A stretch of 28,213 nt of DNA from JBHIEE01 sp046760445 (GCA_046760445.1 JBHIEE010000024.1:1-28213), one strand, 5' to 3'. Positions 7,936 through 16,954 are shown, counted from the first letter of the stretch. The notes: generated from the letters alone by a model not told the origin. Numbers and translations are program-made.

Positions 7936-8571
7936 ATGAGTGCCAAAGATACTGAATCTAACAATAAGGAGCCTCGAGATTTCATTCAGCTGGCTGAAAG
8001 ATTTTCCTCTCAGGGACAAATAGAAAAAGCAATAGAGATTTGTCAGGAAGGGAAAAACCTTTATCCTGATTACATTTCTATTCAACTTTTATTAGGTAGG
8101 TTCCTCTATCAAGTTAAACGTTACCCCCAATCAAAAAAAATTATTGAGTCAATCTTAGAGAAAACTCCAGATTACGCCCCAGCCTATAAAATATTAGGAG
8201 ATATTTTTATTGAAGAAAAAAATTGGAAAGCAGCCAAAGAAATCTTACATAAAGCTTTATTCTTAGATCCTTGGGATAAAACTACAGAAGGTAAATTAGA
8301 ATATATTGAAAAAATAGGGACGGAAAAAGGAGTAAAAGAAGGGAATGTTTTCTTAACAGCCACTATGGCTGAACTATATGTCAACCAAGGAATGGTTCTT
8401 GAGGCAGTAAGAATTTATTACAAACTTCATAAATCTAAAAAAAATAAAAAATATTTAGAGAGAGCTAAAGAACTCGAAAGTTCCCCCTTATATAAAAAGA
8501 ATGTCTTAGAAAATCAAAATCTTTCCTTAAATACTTGGCTAAAAGCCGTGGATAACCTGAAGAAAAAATAA
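7936..8571 (+). CDS. TPR-repeat protein
   Basis: 211 residues, no signal peptide or membrane helix, so probably cytoplasmic. At least three tetratricopeptide repeats are visible: about residues 16-49 (FIQLAERFSSQGQIEKAIEI), 50-83 and 84-117 (YAPAYKILGDIFIEEKNWKA). A further repeat-like helix pair follows near 135-170 (TATMAELYVNQGMVLEAVRI). TPR arrays are protein-binding scaffolds. It lies 22 bases after the lipoprotein gene and 25 bases before the HD-GYP regulator, so it likely belongs to the same transcript. The partner is unknown; a role in pilus assembly or regulation is contextual inference. No clear Shine-Dalgarno sequence precedes ATG 7936. Confidence 0.8.
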   Translation: MSAKDTESNNKEPRDFIQLAERFSSQGQIEKAIEICQEGKNLYPDYISIQLLLGRFLYQVKRYPQSKKIIESILEKTPDYAPAYKILGDIFIEEKNWKAAKEILHKALFLDPWDKTTEGKLEYIEKIGTEKGVKEGNVFLTATMAELYVNQGMVLEAVRIYYKLHKSKKNKKYLERAKELESSPLYKKNVLENQNLSLNTWLKAVDNLKKK

Positions 8572-8596
8572 ACTATTAAATCTTTCCTTTGCTCAG

Positions 8597-9670
8597 ATGA
8601 AAAAAGAAAAGCTTCTAGTTGTAGACGATGAAGAAGGTATTAGAAATCTTCTGTCTGATTTCCTAACAGTTCAAGGATACGAATGCATTCCAGCTTCAAG
8701 TGCTCAACAAGCTCTGAAAATACTCGAATCAGAAGATAATTTTTCCTTGGTGATGACCGATATTCGAATGCCAGGAAAATCAGGAATAGATCTTTTAAAA
8801 GAAATAAAAAACTCATACCCTGATATAGGAGTAATAATGATTTCAGCTTTGAGAGATGTAGACTTAGCCATTGAAGCGATGAATATGGGGGCTTTTGATT
8901 ATGTTACTAAACCTTTTAAGCTTCAAGAAGTGTTAGCCAATATTGAACGGGCATTGGAAAAAAGAAGATTAATTCTAGAAAATAAAGAGTATCAAAAGAA
9001 TCTGGAAAAAATGGTTGAGCAAAGAACAGCTGAACTGGAGCAAACGCTTAAAGAATTAAGAACGAGTTATGAGGCTACTCTGGAATCTTTTATAATTGCT
9101 TTAGATACCAGGGATACTGAAACTCAAGCCCATTCTCAAATAGTAACTAAGTCTACTTTAACTTTGGCTCAATTAATAGGAATAAATGATAAAGAACAAC
9201 TGGAGAATATAGAACGGGGCTCTTTACTCCATGACATAGGGAAAATTGGAATCCCTGATTCAATATTAAAAAAACCTGGCAAACTTTCCCCTGAAGAATG
9301 GGAAATAATTAAACAACACCCTGTTTTAGGCTATAAAATGATTAAGGGAAGCAAATTTCTTTATCGACCAGCTCAACTCGTTCTTTATCATCACGAACAC
9401 TTTAATGGTAATGGATACCCCTATGGATTAAAAGGAAATTCAATTCCGATAGAGGCAAGAATATTTGCTGTAGCTGATGCTCTTGAGGCTCTTACTTCTG
9501 ATCGGCCTTATCGAAAAGCCTGTTCTTTTAAAGAAGCTAAGGAAGAATTAATCCGATTTTCTGGTTCTCAATTTGATCCAGAAATTATTAAGGCTTTTCT
9601 CTCAATTCCTCTTGAAAAGTGGAAGAAAATAAAAGAGGAAACTGAGAAAAAATTTGAAAGAAAAAAGTAA
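8597..9670 (+). CDS. response regulator with HD-GYP c-di-GMP phosphodiesterase output
   Basis: 357 residues. The receiver domain (about 4-120) keeps the acidic pair D10/D11, phospho-acceptor D55 (MTDIRMPG), S83 and K105-P106. A coiled-coil linker follows (about 120-160). The HD-GYP domain (about 164-340) shows H179, the HDIGK motif (H212-D213), H241, the HHE pair (H265-H266) and GNGYPYGL (271-278), plus D294: the full ligand set for a di- or trinuclear metal site. It should hydrolyse cyclic di-GMP under control of a sensor kinase not seen here. Being downstream of pilMNOPQ with PilZ genes upstream, it probably tunes pilus function. It converges on priA with three bases between the stops. Confidence 0.93.
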   Translation: MKKEKLLVVDDEEGIRNLLSDFLTVQGYECIPASSAQQALKILESEDNFSLVMTDIRMPGKSGIDLLKEIKNSYPDIGVIMISALRDVDLAIEAMNMGAFDYVTKPFKLQEVLANIERALEKRRLILENKEYQKNLEKMVEQRTAELEQTLKELRTSYEATLESFIIALDTRDTETQAHSQIVTKSTLTLAQLIGINDKEQLENIERGSLLHDIGKIGIPDSILKKPGKLSPEEWEIIKQHPVLGYKMIKGSKFLYRPAQLVLYHHEHFNGNGYPYGLKGNSIPIEARIFAVADALEALTSDRPYRKACSFKEAKEELIRFSGSQFDPEIIKAFLSIPLEKWKKIKEETEKKFERKK

Positions 9671-9673
9671 TTT

Positions 9674-11818
9674 TTAAAAATAAATAGATAAATTCCTCAA
9701 ACCCGTCTCTCGAAGTGAATGGTTGATCGCTTCATTTATAGCTACTCTGTCTTTTCCTTTAATAATTAACTGAATTCTAAATTTTCCTTTGATTTTTGAT
9801 AAAGGAGCAAAATTAGGTCCTAAGACTTGAATATCTTGACTAAAATTTCTAATCAATTGGGTAAAAGCTCTTACTTTTTGTGCCAAGCTTCTTAAATTTT
9901 TTCCAGAAAAAATAATTTCAATTAAGTGAGAAAAAGGAGGGTAATTGAATAATTGGCGGAATTTTATTTCTTGGTTATAAAAATCAAGATAATTATGATT
10001 AGTTATAGCTCGAAGGACATAGTGACTGGGAAGCGCGGTTTGAATTATCACTTTCCCTTTTTTATCTAATAAGCTTATTACCCGGCTTATGAGATGAAAA
10101 GCTCTTTCTCCAGCTTTATAATCTGGAAAAGCGAGCATGTTTTCTGGGAATAAAATACCAATTAAAGAAACTGAAGTGAAATCTGATTGATAAGTCAAAA
10201 GTTGAGTGCCGACCAGAATATCTATTATTCCCCTATTAAAATCATTTATAATTTTTTCCTGTGACTTTCTGTCCCTTGCTGTATCGAGATCAAATCTTTT
10301 TATCCTCGCACGCTCAAATTGAGATTTTAATTTTTCTCCAATTAATTCTGTTCCTGGCCCCTCCATTTTCATAATTTTCATCTTACAATTAGGACACTTT
10401 TCTGGTTTTTTTTGAGAGTAGTAACAATAAGAACAAATCATTCTCTTATTTTTCTTATGGTAGGTCAAAGGAATATCACAATCTTTACATTTTATTAGAT
10501 AGCCACATTGGAAACAAATTAGGAATTTAGCATACCCCCGCCGATTAGTAAAAATTAATACTTTCTCTTTAACTTCTATTTTTTTTTCAATCTCATTTCT
10601 CAAAAATCGACTAATCAGTCCCTTCTCCTTTCTGGTATCAACAATGGTTATGGAAGGGTAAAACTCGAGCCCTTTCTGGTTTAAATATAATAGGCAATTA
10701 TTTTTTTGAGCATAATAATAATTTTCTACTGAAGGAGTATTGGAGCCAAAGATCACTATTGCCTTCTCAAGTTCTCCCCTCATTAGAGCTGCTTGCCGGG
10801 CATCATATTTTGGATTTTCCTGCTGGATATAGGATTCATCTTCTTCTTTGTCGACAATAATTAACCCTAAATCAGAAAGAGGTGAAAATATAGCAGAACG
10901 AGGACCAATAACCAAATCAATTTTGTTTTCTTTAATTTTTAACCATTCAGCTTCCCTTTGTTTTTCTGTTAATTTACTGTGAAGAAGAGCAATTCTCTCT
11001 CCAATATTCGTCTTTAATTTACACACTATTGGTTCGGCTAAAATGATTTCCGGGACTAAATAAATAACTTTTTTCCCTTTATTTAATACTTCTTTAATTA
11101 GTTCCAAATAAATATTATTTCTTTGTTCTTGGTCAGCCATAAAAAGAAAAGGAGAAAATTTTGCTTTTTCTATCTCTTTTTGAATTCTTTTGATTATTTC
11201 TGTTTCCTCTTTATCTAAAATTGTTCCAAATTCTAATTGGATTGAATCTGGATAAGAAAAGCCAGTCCCTCTTCTCTTAATTTTCTTTACTTCTTCTTGT
11301 CTTTTGATCAGCCCTTTTTTTTCTAATTTAGTAAGAAGAGGAGAAATGTTTTTAAATTTTCTCCTTAGAAAGGTAAAGGTAAAAGATTTTTCTCCAATAA
11401 AATCCAAAATTTCTCTTTCCTTTTTAGATAAGGCTTGAGTCATTCTCGAATTTCTTCCTTGTTCTGTAAGTGAAATTTTAGTGGTACTTTTTAATACCAA
11501 TGAAGGAGGAAGAGAAGCATAAAGTAGTTCTCCCCAAGAAGTTAAATAATAATCAGAAAGTCTCTTTGTTAATTGAAAAACAGACTGAGGTAAAATTGGC
11601 TCCTTATCCAATACTTCCTCAATTTCTTTAAGCTGAATATCTTTTTCTAAATGAATATCCTTTTCTAAGCTTATAATGAATCCAGTTAGCTTTTTCTTTC
11701 TGACAGAAACAAGTATCCTCGCTCCCTCAAAAACTTTATCTTTGTATTTATCAGGAATTAAATAATAAAAAGTCTGACTGAAGGGAAGAGGAAGAGCTAC
11801 TTCTGCATACCAATTCAT
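9674..11818 (-). CDS. priA: PriA-family primosomal protein N' lacking helicase motifs
   Basis: 714 residues, normal PriA length. The N-terminal DNA-binding region (YAEVALPLPFSQTFYYLIP) and winged-helix region (about 110-180) are recognisable. All eight zinc ligands are kept: C435, C438, C444, C447, C462, C465, C475, C478. The helicase core is degenerate. The Walker A site (GVTGSGKT in active PriA) aligns with MADQEQRN at 227-234; the DEEH box reads DKEE (323-326); motif V after GTQ is altered; and motif VI (QVAGRAGR) reads RVISLLDKK near 579-587. The frame is intact, so it is maintained. It is likely a structural replication-restart factor without ATPase/helicase activity, as annotated for actinobacterial PriA. 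Start overlaps the udg stop as TAATG. Confidence 0.88.
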   Translation of the reverse strand: MNWYAEVALPLPFSQTFYYLIPDKYKDKVFEGARILVSVRKKKLTGFIISLEKDIHLEKDIQLKEIEEVLDKEPILPQSVFQLTKRLSDYYLTSWGELLYASLPPSLVLKSTTKISLTEQGRNSRMTQALSKKEREILDFIGEKSFTFTFLRRKFKNISPLLTKLEKKGLIKRQEEVKKIKRRGTGFSYPDSIQLEFGTILDKEETEIIKRIQKEIEKAKFSPFLFMADQEQRNNIYLELIKEVLNKGKKVIYLVPEIILAEPIVCKLKTNIGERIALLHSKLTEKQREAEWLKIKENKIDLVIGPRSAIFSPLSDLGLIIVDKEEDESYIQQENPKYDARQAALMRGELEKAIVIFGSNTPSVENYYYAQKNNCLLYLNQKGLEFYPSITIVDTRKEKGLISRFLRNEIEKKIEVKEKVLIFTNRRGYAKFLICFQCGYLIKCKDCDIPLTYHKKNKRMICSYCYYSQKKPEKCPNCKMKIMKMEGPGTELIGEKLKSQFERARIKRFDLDTARDRKSQEKIINDFNRGIIDILVGTQLLTYQSDFTSVSLIGILFPENMLAFPDYKAGERAFHLISRVISLLDKKGKVIIQTALPSHYVLRAITNHNYLDFYNQEIKFRQLFNYPPFSHLIEIIFSGKNLRSLAQKVRAFTQLIRNFSQDIQVLGPNFAPLSKIKGKFRIQLIIKGKDRVAINEAINHSLRETGLRNLSIYF

Positions 11819-12477
11819 TACTGGTTTAAGAAAGCCATTACTTTTTTCATATCATGCCAGACTTTTCTTTTCAGCTCAGTATTGGACTCATTTCGAACCA
11901 AATAAGCTGGATGATAAGTAGGAATGACTTTAATATTCTGAAATTGATAAAAATTTCCCCTAAGATATGAAATAGGAGATTTATCATCAAGAAGAGCTTG
12001 GGCGGCAATTTTCCCCAAGGCAACAATTATTTTAGGCCTAATTAAATTGATCTGACGAATAAGATAAGGCCAACATTGCTTTATTTCATCTTCTCGAGGA
12101 TTTCGATTACTTGGTGGCCGACATTTAACCACATTGGTAATGTAAACATCAGCTCGGGTTAAATTCATGGCTTTAATTATTTTAGTCAAAAGTTGACCAG
12201 CTTTTCCGACAAAAGGTTCACCAACTCGGTCCTCATCTTCACCAGGGGCTTCTCCAATAAACATCAAATCAGCATCAGAATTGCCCTGACCAAATACTAA
12301 ATTGGTTCGAGAGGAAAAAAGTCGACATTTTCGGCAGTTGGTGATCTCCCTCTCTAATGCTTTTAATTCTTTAAAGTTATTCTCACTCGGCGAAGAGAAG
12401 AAAAATCCTTCTCCTCCCATTTCTGAGAAAAAAAGGAGTTTCTCTTTTATATTATCGATTAATTGCTCAATTTTCAT
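11818..12477 (-). CDS. udg: uracil-DNA glycosylase, family 4 (Fe-S)
   Basis: 219 residues. It removes uracil from DNA in base excision repair. Family 4 motifs are present: motif 1 GEAPGEDED at 75-83, FVGKAGQLL after it, and motif 2 HPAYLVRN at 189-196. Four cysteines, C48, C51, C119 and C135, are placed as the ligands of the [4Fe-4S] cluster (CRKC, VVKCRPP, QCWPYL). The first 35 residues form an extension common in bacterial family 4 enzymes. The start overlaps the end of coaBC by 11 bases, and the stop shares one base with the priA start. Family 5/X enzymes are alternatives, but the motif 1 and Cys spacing favour family 4. Confidence 0.93.
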   Translation of the reverse strand: MKIEQLIDNIKEKLLFFSEMGGEGFFFSSPSENNFKELKALEREITNCRKCRLFSSRTNLVFGQGNSDADLMFIGEAPGEDEDRVGEPFVGKAGQLLTKIIKAMNLTRADVYITNVVKCRPPSNRNPREDEIKQCWPYLIRQINLIRPKIIVALGKIAAQALLDDKSPISYLRGNFYQFQNIKVIPTYHPAYLVRNESNTELKRKVWHDMKKVMAFLNQ

Positions 12478-13672
12478 CTTTCAAAAGTTCTTCTATTCGA
12501 TCAAAAATTAGACTGCTTATTTCCTTTTTACTTAAAATATCAGTCTGAATAACTTGACCTTTTCTATCAATAAAAGTTACCTGATTGAAATCTGAACCAA
12601 AACCAATTTCTTTTCGTGATACATCATTTACTACAATTAAATCTAACTTTTTTTGGTTAAGCTTTTGAGTAGCATTTTTTATTATCTCCTCAGTTTCAGC
12701 CGCAAATCCAACTAAAATTTTCTTCTTCTTTTTTTGACCAAGCTTGGCTAATATATCTGGATTTTGAATTAATCTTAAATTTATTGTATCTTTTTCTTTT
12801 TTTATTTTTGAAGAAGAAAATTTTAGAGGGCGATAGTCAGAGACAGCAGCTGCCATAACAACAATATCTGCATCTGAAAAATTTTTCATGACCCCTTTTT
12901 CCATCTGGAGAGCAGTCGTTACAGAAATAAAATTTACTCCTTTAGGAGGAAAAAGATTGGTTGGTCCTGAAATTAAAGTCACTTCTCCACCCCGTCTGAT
13001 GGCTTCTTCAGCTAATTGATACCCCATTTTCCCAGAGGAGTGATTGGTGATAAACCTCACGGGATCAATGCCCTCTTGAGTTGGACCAGCAGTGATTAAT
13101 ATCTTTTTCCCTTTCAAACTTCTACTTTTTTTTAAAAGAGTTAAACTTTGCTCAATAATTCTCTTTGGTTCTGCTAAGCGACCAACACCTTCCCTCCCGC
13201 AAGCCAAATATCCTTTTTCTGGTTCAATAACCTTTACTCCTAAAGCCCTCAGGCGCTTTAAATTAGCCTGAGTATTAGTATGTAAATACATATTTTCATT
13301 CATAGCTGGAGCAACAATAATTGGACAGGTGACTGCCAAAAAAAATGTAGTTAAGAAGTCGTCAGCTATTCCATTGGCTATTTTCCCAATAATATTAGCT
13401 GTAGCCGGAGCAATAACTAAAAGAGATATTTCTTCAGCTAAATTAATATGTTCCATCCCTCCTTCTTTCAAATTCTCAAACTGATCAACTATTACTTTTT
13501 TCCCAGTTAAAGCCTCAAATAACAAAGGAGTGATAAATTGAGTTGCATTTTTGGTCATAATAACTTTAACTTCAATCTCGTTTCTCTGAAATTCACGGAT
13601 AATATCAGCTGCTTTGTAAATACTTATTGAAGAACTAATTCCTAAAGCAACTTGAATCTTTTTTCTTTTCAT
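12467..13672 (-). CDS. coaBC: bifunctional phosphopantothenoylcysteine decarboxylase/phosphopantothenate-cysteine ligase (CoaBC/Dfp)
   Basis: 401 residues catalysing two successive steps of coenzyme A synthesis. CoaC domain (about 1-180): flavin-binding GISSSISIYKA near the N terminus, catalytic His75 in MEHINLAEE, PAMNENM at 122-128, and the flap with Cys158 (GYLACGREGVGR). CoaB domain (about 187-401): ILITAGPTQEGIDPVRF, then NHSSGKMG (210-217) and the C-terminal VNDVSRKEIGFGSD. All catalytic landmarks are intact. It overlaps gmk by four bases (ATGA) and udg by 11, so it is translationally coupled. It complements coaD at 1112-1609. Confidence 0.96.
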   Translation of the reverse strand: MKRKKIQVALGISSSISIYKAADIIREFQRNEIEVKVIMTKNATQFITPLLFEALTGKKVIVDQFENLKEGGMEHINLAEEISLLVIAPATANIIGKIANGIADDFLTTFFLAVTCPIIVAPAMNENMYLHTNTQANLKRLRALGVKVIEPEKGYLACGREGVGRLAEPKRIIEQSLTLLKKSRSLKGKKILITAGPTQEGIDPVRFITNHSSGKMGYQLAEEAIRRGGEVTLISGPTNLFPPKGVNFISVTTALQMEKGVMKNFSDADIVVMAAAVSDYRPLKFSSSKIKKEKDTINLRLIQNPDILAKLGQKKKKKILVGFAAETEEIIKNATQKLNQKKLDLIVVNDVSRKEIGFGSDFNQVTFIDRKGQVIQTDILSKKEISSLIFDRIEELLKDEN

Positions 13673-14280
13673 TGATTAATTTCCTCAGAAAAAGTAGCAA
13701 TAATTTTTTTCACTACTTCTTCTCTTAAATGACGCCTGCACCTCTGCCCTATAATAATGGAAGCTAACTCTTCGACCGCTTTATTCAATTTGTCATTAAT
13801 TATAATGTAATCAAAATCTTTATAACACTTTATCTCTTGTTTGGCAATTTCAAGTCTTTTTTGTATGGAAAAAGACTCCTCCTCTCCACGAGTAACCATT
13901 CTTCTTTTCAATTCCTCAAAAGAGGGAGGAAGAACAAAAATGAAAATCGCTTCTTTAAATTTAGATTTGATTTGCCTGGCTCCCTGAACATCAATATCCA
14001 TTAGGACATCCCCATTTTTGATCTTCTCCTCAATTTCTTTCTTAGAAGTACCGTAATAATTGCCATGAACAATCGCCCATTCCAAAAATTCCTTATTAGC
14101 AATCATATTCTTAAATTCTTTTTCAGAAATAAAATAATAATTTTTTCCTTCCAATTCGGACCGCCTTTTTGGGCGAGTAGTATGAGAAGCAGAAAAAGAA
14201 ATATTATCTACTTGGGCTAAAACTTTCTGAGTAAGAGTAGACTTCCCACTTCCAGAGGGCCCACTTAAGATAAAAAGCAT
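13669..14280 (-). CDS. gmk: guanylate kinase
   Basis: 203 residues. It phosphorylates GMP to GDP using ATP. The P-loop GPSGSGKS lies at residues 7-14; SASHTTRPKRRSELEGKNYYFIS is the GMP-binding region with its RxxR-type pattern; and MDIDVQGARQIK is the conserved central motif. The C-terminal helix (AVEELASIIIGQRCRR) is typical. It is three bases downstream of yicC and overlaps coaBC by four bases. In many bacteria rpoZ sits between gmk and coaBC; here there is no room for it. Confidence 0.96.
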   Translation of the reverse strand: MLFILSGPSGSGKSTLTQKVLAQVDNISFSASHTTRPKRRSELEGKNYYFISEKEFKNMIANKEFLEWAIVHGNYYGTSKKEIEEKIKNGDVLMDIDVQGARQIKSKFKEAIFIFVLPPSFEELKRRMVTRGEEESFSIQKRLEIAKQEIKCYKDFDYIIINDKLNKAVEELASIIIGQRCRRHLREEVVKKIIATFSEEINQ

Positions 14281-14283
14281 TTT

Positions 14284-15165
14284 TTACTCAATATTTTGGA
14301 TCTGCTGTTTTATTTTCTCAAGCTCTCCCTTAATTTCTATTGTCTGTCGTATTATGGTTAAATCCTGAGATTTTGCACTCAGGGTATGGATTTCTCGATG
14401 AATTTCTTGGATGAGAAAATCTATTTTTTTTCCGACCGGTTCTTTCATATCTGAATTAAGCATATTATTTAAATACTCTAAATGCGATTTTATTCTGCTT
14501 ATTTCTTCAGTAATGTCGCATTTTTGAACATAAAAGAATATTTCTTCCGCTAATCTTTCTGGAGAAATAAGCTCTTCCTGACCGAAGTCTTTAATTCTTT
14601 GATTTAATTTCTTTTGAATTATTTGAGGTTGTTTTTGAGCTAAGAATTCAATCTTTTTTAACTTTTTATGAATGTTATTTAACAATTGAACAATTTCCTT
14701 CTTAATCGTTTTCCCCTCTTTCTCTCTCTGTTTTATTACTTCGTTCATCACTTCTTGAAAACTTCTCTCTAAAAAAACAACTTCATCTTTTCTCAAGTTA
14801 ACTGGCTTTAAAGTGAAAATACCAGGTAATTTGAAAACACTATCTAAGGGGAAACTAATTATATTTTTATACTTATTAAAAATAGGCCCAAAAGAGGTTA
14901 ACACTTTATCTAATAAATTATTATCAATATGAATATGCCAATTAGACGAAGAAAAAAATTCTAAGTCGAAATTTACCTCAATTCTTCCTCGAGAAAACTC
15001 CTTTTGGGCTAAAGCACGGAATTTATACTCTAATCCAGCTACCACAAAGTTTCCTTTAAAATACCAGTCAAAATAACGATGGTTGAGAGTTTTAATAGTA
15101 ATATTAGCTGAAAAAGTTTTGAAGTTAAATTTTTTTTCGCAAAACCCAGTCATACTTTTAATCAT
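14284..15165 (-). CDS. yicC: YicC family protein (putative endoribonuclease)
   Basis: 293 residues. It opens with the family signature MIKSMTGF and ends with the conserved DUF1732 block LIQEIHREIHTLSAKSQDL... IEIKGELEKIKQQIQNIE (family consensus has REANT or REINT; here it is REIHT). The middle is helical and rich in Lys/Glu. E. coli YicC has been reported as an endoribonuclease, and the family is commonly encoded just before gmk, as here. The start overlaps the stop of the ABC exporter gene by four bases, consistent with a single transcript. Confidence 0.93.
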   Translation of the reverse strand: MIKSMTGFCEKKFNFKTFSANITIKTLNHRYFDWYFKGNFVVAGLEYKFRALAQKEFSRGRIEVNFDLEFFSSSNWHIHIDNNLLDKVLTSFGPIFNKYKNIISFPLDSVFKLPGIFTLKPVNLRKDEVVFLERSFQEVMNEVIKQREKEGKTIKKEIVQLLNNIHKKLKKIEFLAQKQPQIIQKKLNQRIKDFGQEELISPERLAEEIFFYVQKCDITEEISRIKSHLEYLNNMLNSDMKEPVGKKIDFLIQEIHREIHTLSAKSQDLTIIRQTIEIKGELEKIKQQIQNIE

Positions 15166-16952
15166 TTTTCATCCAAAAATTGAAGAGCATAAAGGCGACT
15201 GTAAAGTCCTCCTTTCTTTAAGAGTTCATGATGAGTTCCCATTTCAACAATTTTTCCCTTATCAATGACAACTATTTTATCTGCTTTCCTAACTGTAGAT
15301 AAGCGATGGGCAATAACAAAAGTCGTCTTATTTTTCATTAAATTATTCAAGGCAATTTGAACTAATCTTTCTGATTCGCTGTCTAAAGCTGAAGTAGCCT
15401 CATCCAAAATTAAAATGGGTGAATTTTTCAAAATGGCTCGGGCAATAGTTAATCTTTGCCTTTGACCAGTAGAAAGAAGCTGGCCCTTTTCTCCAATATA
15501 AGTGTCATAACCCTGGGGAAGTTTTTGGATAAATTCATGGGCCATAGCTGCTTTAGATGCTTCTATAATCTTACTCATGGAAACATTTTCCAATCCATAG
15601 GCAATGTTATTTTTGACAGTATCATTAAATAAAATCGTATCCTGTGTGACCAACCCAATTTGAGAGCGCAAAGAAGAAAAAGTTACTTCTTTAATGTTAA
15701 TATTGTCAATGGTAATACTTCCTGAGGTAACATCATAAAAACGCGGGATTAAATTAATAATCGTTGTTTTGCCTGCTCCACTTAACCCAACCAAAGCAAC
15801 CAGTTCTCCGGGCAAAACTTTCAAATTTATTCCTTTAAGGACAGGAGATGCTTGATTATAACTAAAATAAACATTTTTGAATTGAACTTCTCCTTTCACC
15901 AGAGGAAGTGGATAAGCATCGGGACTTTCAACGATCTCTGGCTTGATAGCTAAAAGTTCTTGGACCCGTTCTAAACCAGCCAGTCCCTGCTGAATAGTAT
16001 TATTTGCCCGACTAAGCCTTTTTATCGGAGTATACATCATAAATATGGCTGTAAGAAACGCACCGAAATCACCTGGGCTAATTTCACCTCTGGTAATTTT
16101 CCTGGTACCTACAATTAAAATAAAAGCAGCTGCTATTCCCCCAATCAATTCCATAAAGGGAGAGGAAAGGCTGCCAATCAGAGCTAATTTAAGATTTATT
16201 TTGAAATGTTCGTAAGTTCTCTTTAAAAACTTCATTATTTCAAATCTTTCCATATTAAAAGCTTTAACGATTTTACTCCCAGTGATTGTCTCAAATAAAG
16301 AATTTGTTATTTGGGCAATTTTAATCTGGCCCAGTAACCCTTTTCTTTTTTGCTGACGGCCAAAAATTATTAAAGGAACAACCGCCAACGGAGTAATAAT
16401 TAGAGAAATTAAAGTTAGATGCCAGTCAATAATAAAAATTCCGATGAAGAGGACTATTAGAGTAAATGTTTCACTTATTAAATCAGCCAAACTACCTGAC
16501 ACAGCCTGTTGAATTTTATCAGTATCATTTGTCACTCGAGAAATAAGCTCTCCAGTAGATGAATGGTCAAAGAATTTAGTTGACTGACCAATTAAATGAG
16601 TATAAAGATCATCTCGTAATTTTTTTACTATTTTGTGACCAATAGATTTCATCCAATAAGTAGACAGGAAAGTGAAAAGTCCTTTTCCTAAAAAAACAAT
16701 AACCAAAATTATTGGCAAAGCAACAATAAGATCTTCCTTAGAAAGATGAAATAAATTAAAAATAACATCCATCACCCGTGTTTTTTGAGGAATAGTTCTT
16801 GAACCTAAAGTAAATAATTCATCCATTATTGGCTGGACTAAATTAACAAATAAATAAGTAAAAATAGCCACCATAAACATAGACAACAAAGAAAAAATAA
16901 GAACAAGACGATAAGGGAGAACTAATCTAAATAATTTCGAAAAACCTTCCAT
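15162..16952 (-). CDS. msbA: MsbA-type ABC exporter (permease fused to ATPase)
   Basis: 596 residues: a six-helix ABC exporter membrane domain (about 15-320), then a nucleotide-binding domain. Motifs: Walker A GLSGAGKTT (389-397), Q-loop Q437, signature LSTGQ (493-497, one residue away from the usual LSGGQ), Walker B LILDEA (514-519) with catalytic Glu, and the switch His549 in AHRLST. In diderms such half-transporters flip lipid A-core or other lipid-linked glycans across the inner membrane, functioning as homodimers. MsbA is the best guess because of the length, hydrophobic profile and the nearby envelope genes, but a multidrug or lipid-oligosaccharide exporter cannot be excluded. The gene starts two bases after the ASD-like gene and overlaps yicC. 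Confidence 0.85.
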   Translation of the reverse strand: MEGFSKLFRLVLPYRLVLIFSLLSMFMVAIFTYLFVNLVQPIMDELFTLGSRTIPQKTRVMDVIFNLFHLSKEDLIVALPIILVIVFLGKGLFTFLSTYWMKSIGHKIVKKLRDDLYTHLIGQSTKFFDHSSTGELISRVTNDTDKIQQAVSGSLADLISETFTLIVLFIGIFIIDWHLTLISLIITPLAVVPLIIFGRQQKRKGLLGQIKIAQITNSLFETITGSKIVKAFNMERFEIMKFLKRTYEHFKINLKLALIGSLSSPFMELIGGIAAAFILIVGTRKITRGEISPGDFGAFLTAIFMMYTPIKRLSRANNTIQQGLAGLERVQELLAIKPEIVESPDAYPLPLVKGEVQFKNVYFSYNQASPVLKGINLKVLPGELVALVGLSGAGKTTIINLIPRFYDVTSGSITIDNINIKEVTFSSLRSQIGLVTQDTILFNDTVKNNIAYGLENVSMSKIIEASKAAMAHEFIQKLPQGYDTYIGEKGQLLSTGQRQRLTIARAILKNSPILILDEATSALDSESERLVQIALNNLMKNKTTFVIAHRLSTVRKADKIVVIDKGKIVEMGTHHELLKKGGLYSRLYALQFLDEK

Positions 16953-16954
16953 TC

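Noticed and set aside
9660..9690. A bidirectional terminator between the convergent HD-GYP and priA genes
   Set aside because: Only three bases separate the stops and the local sequence is A/T-rich without a GC stem, so no terminator can be claimed.
9674..11818. priA as a pseudogene
   Set aside because: The frame is uninterrupted, of normal length, tightly coupled to udg, and keeps all zinc ligands. The helicase motif changes are clustered substitutions, not frameshifts, so a maintained non-helicase protein fits better.
12302..12511. Plus-strand open frame opposite udg/coaBC, and other opposite-strand frames
   Set aside because: They lie wholly inside well-supported genes on the other strand and have no domain or ribosome-binding signal of their own.
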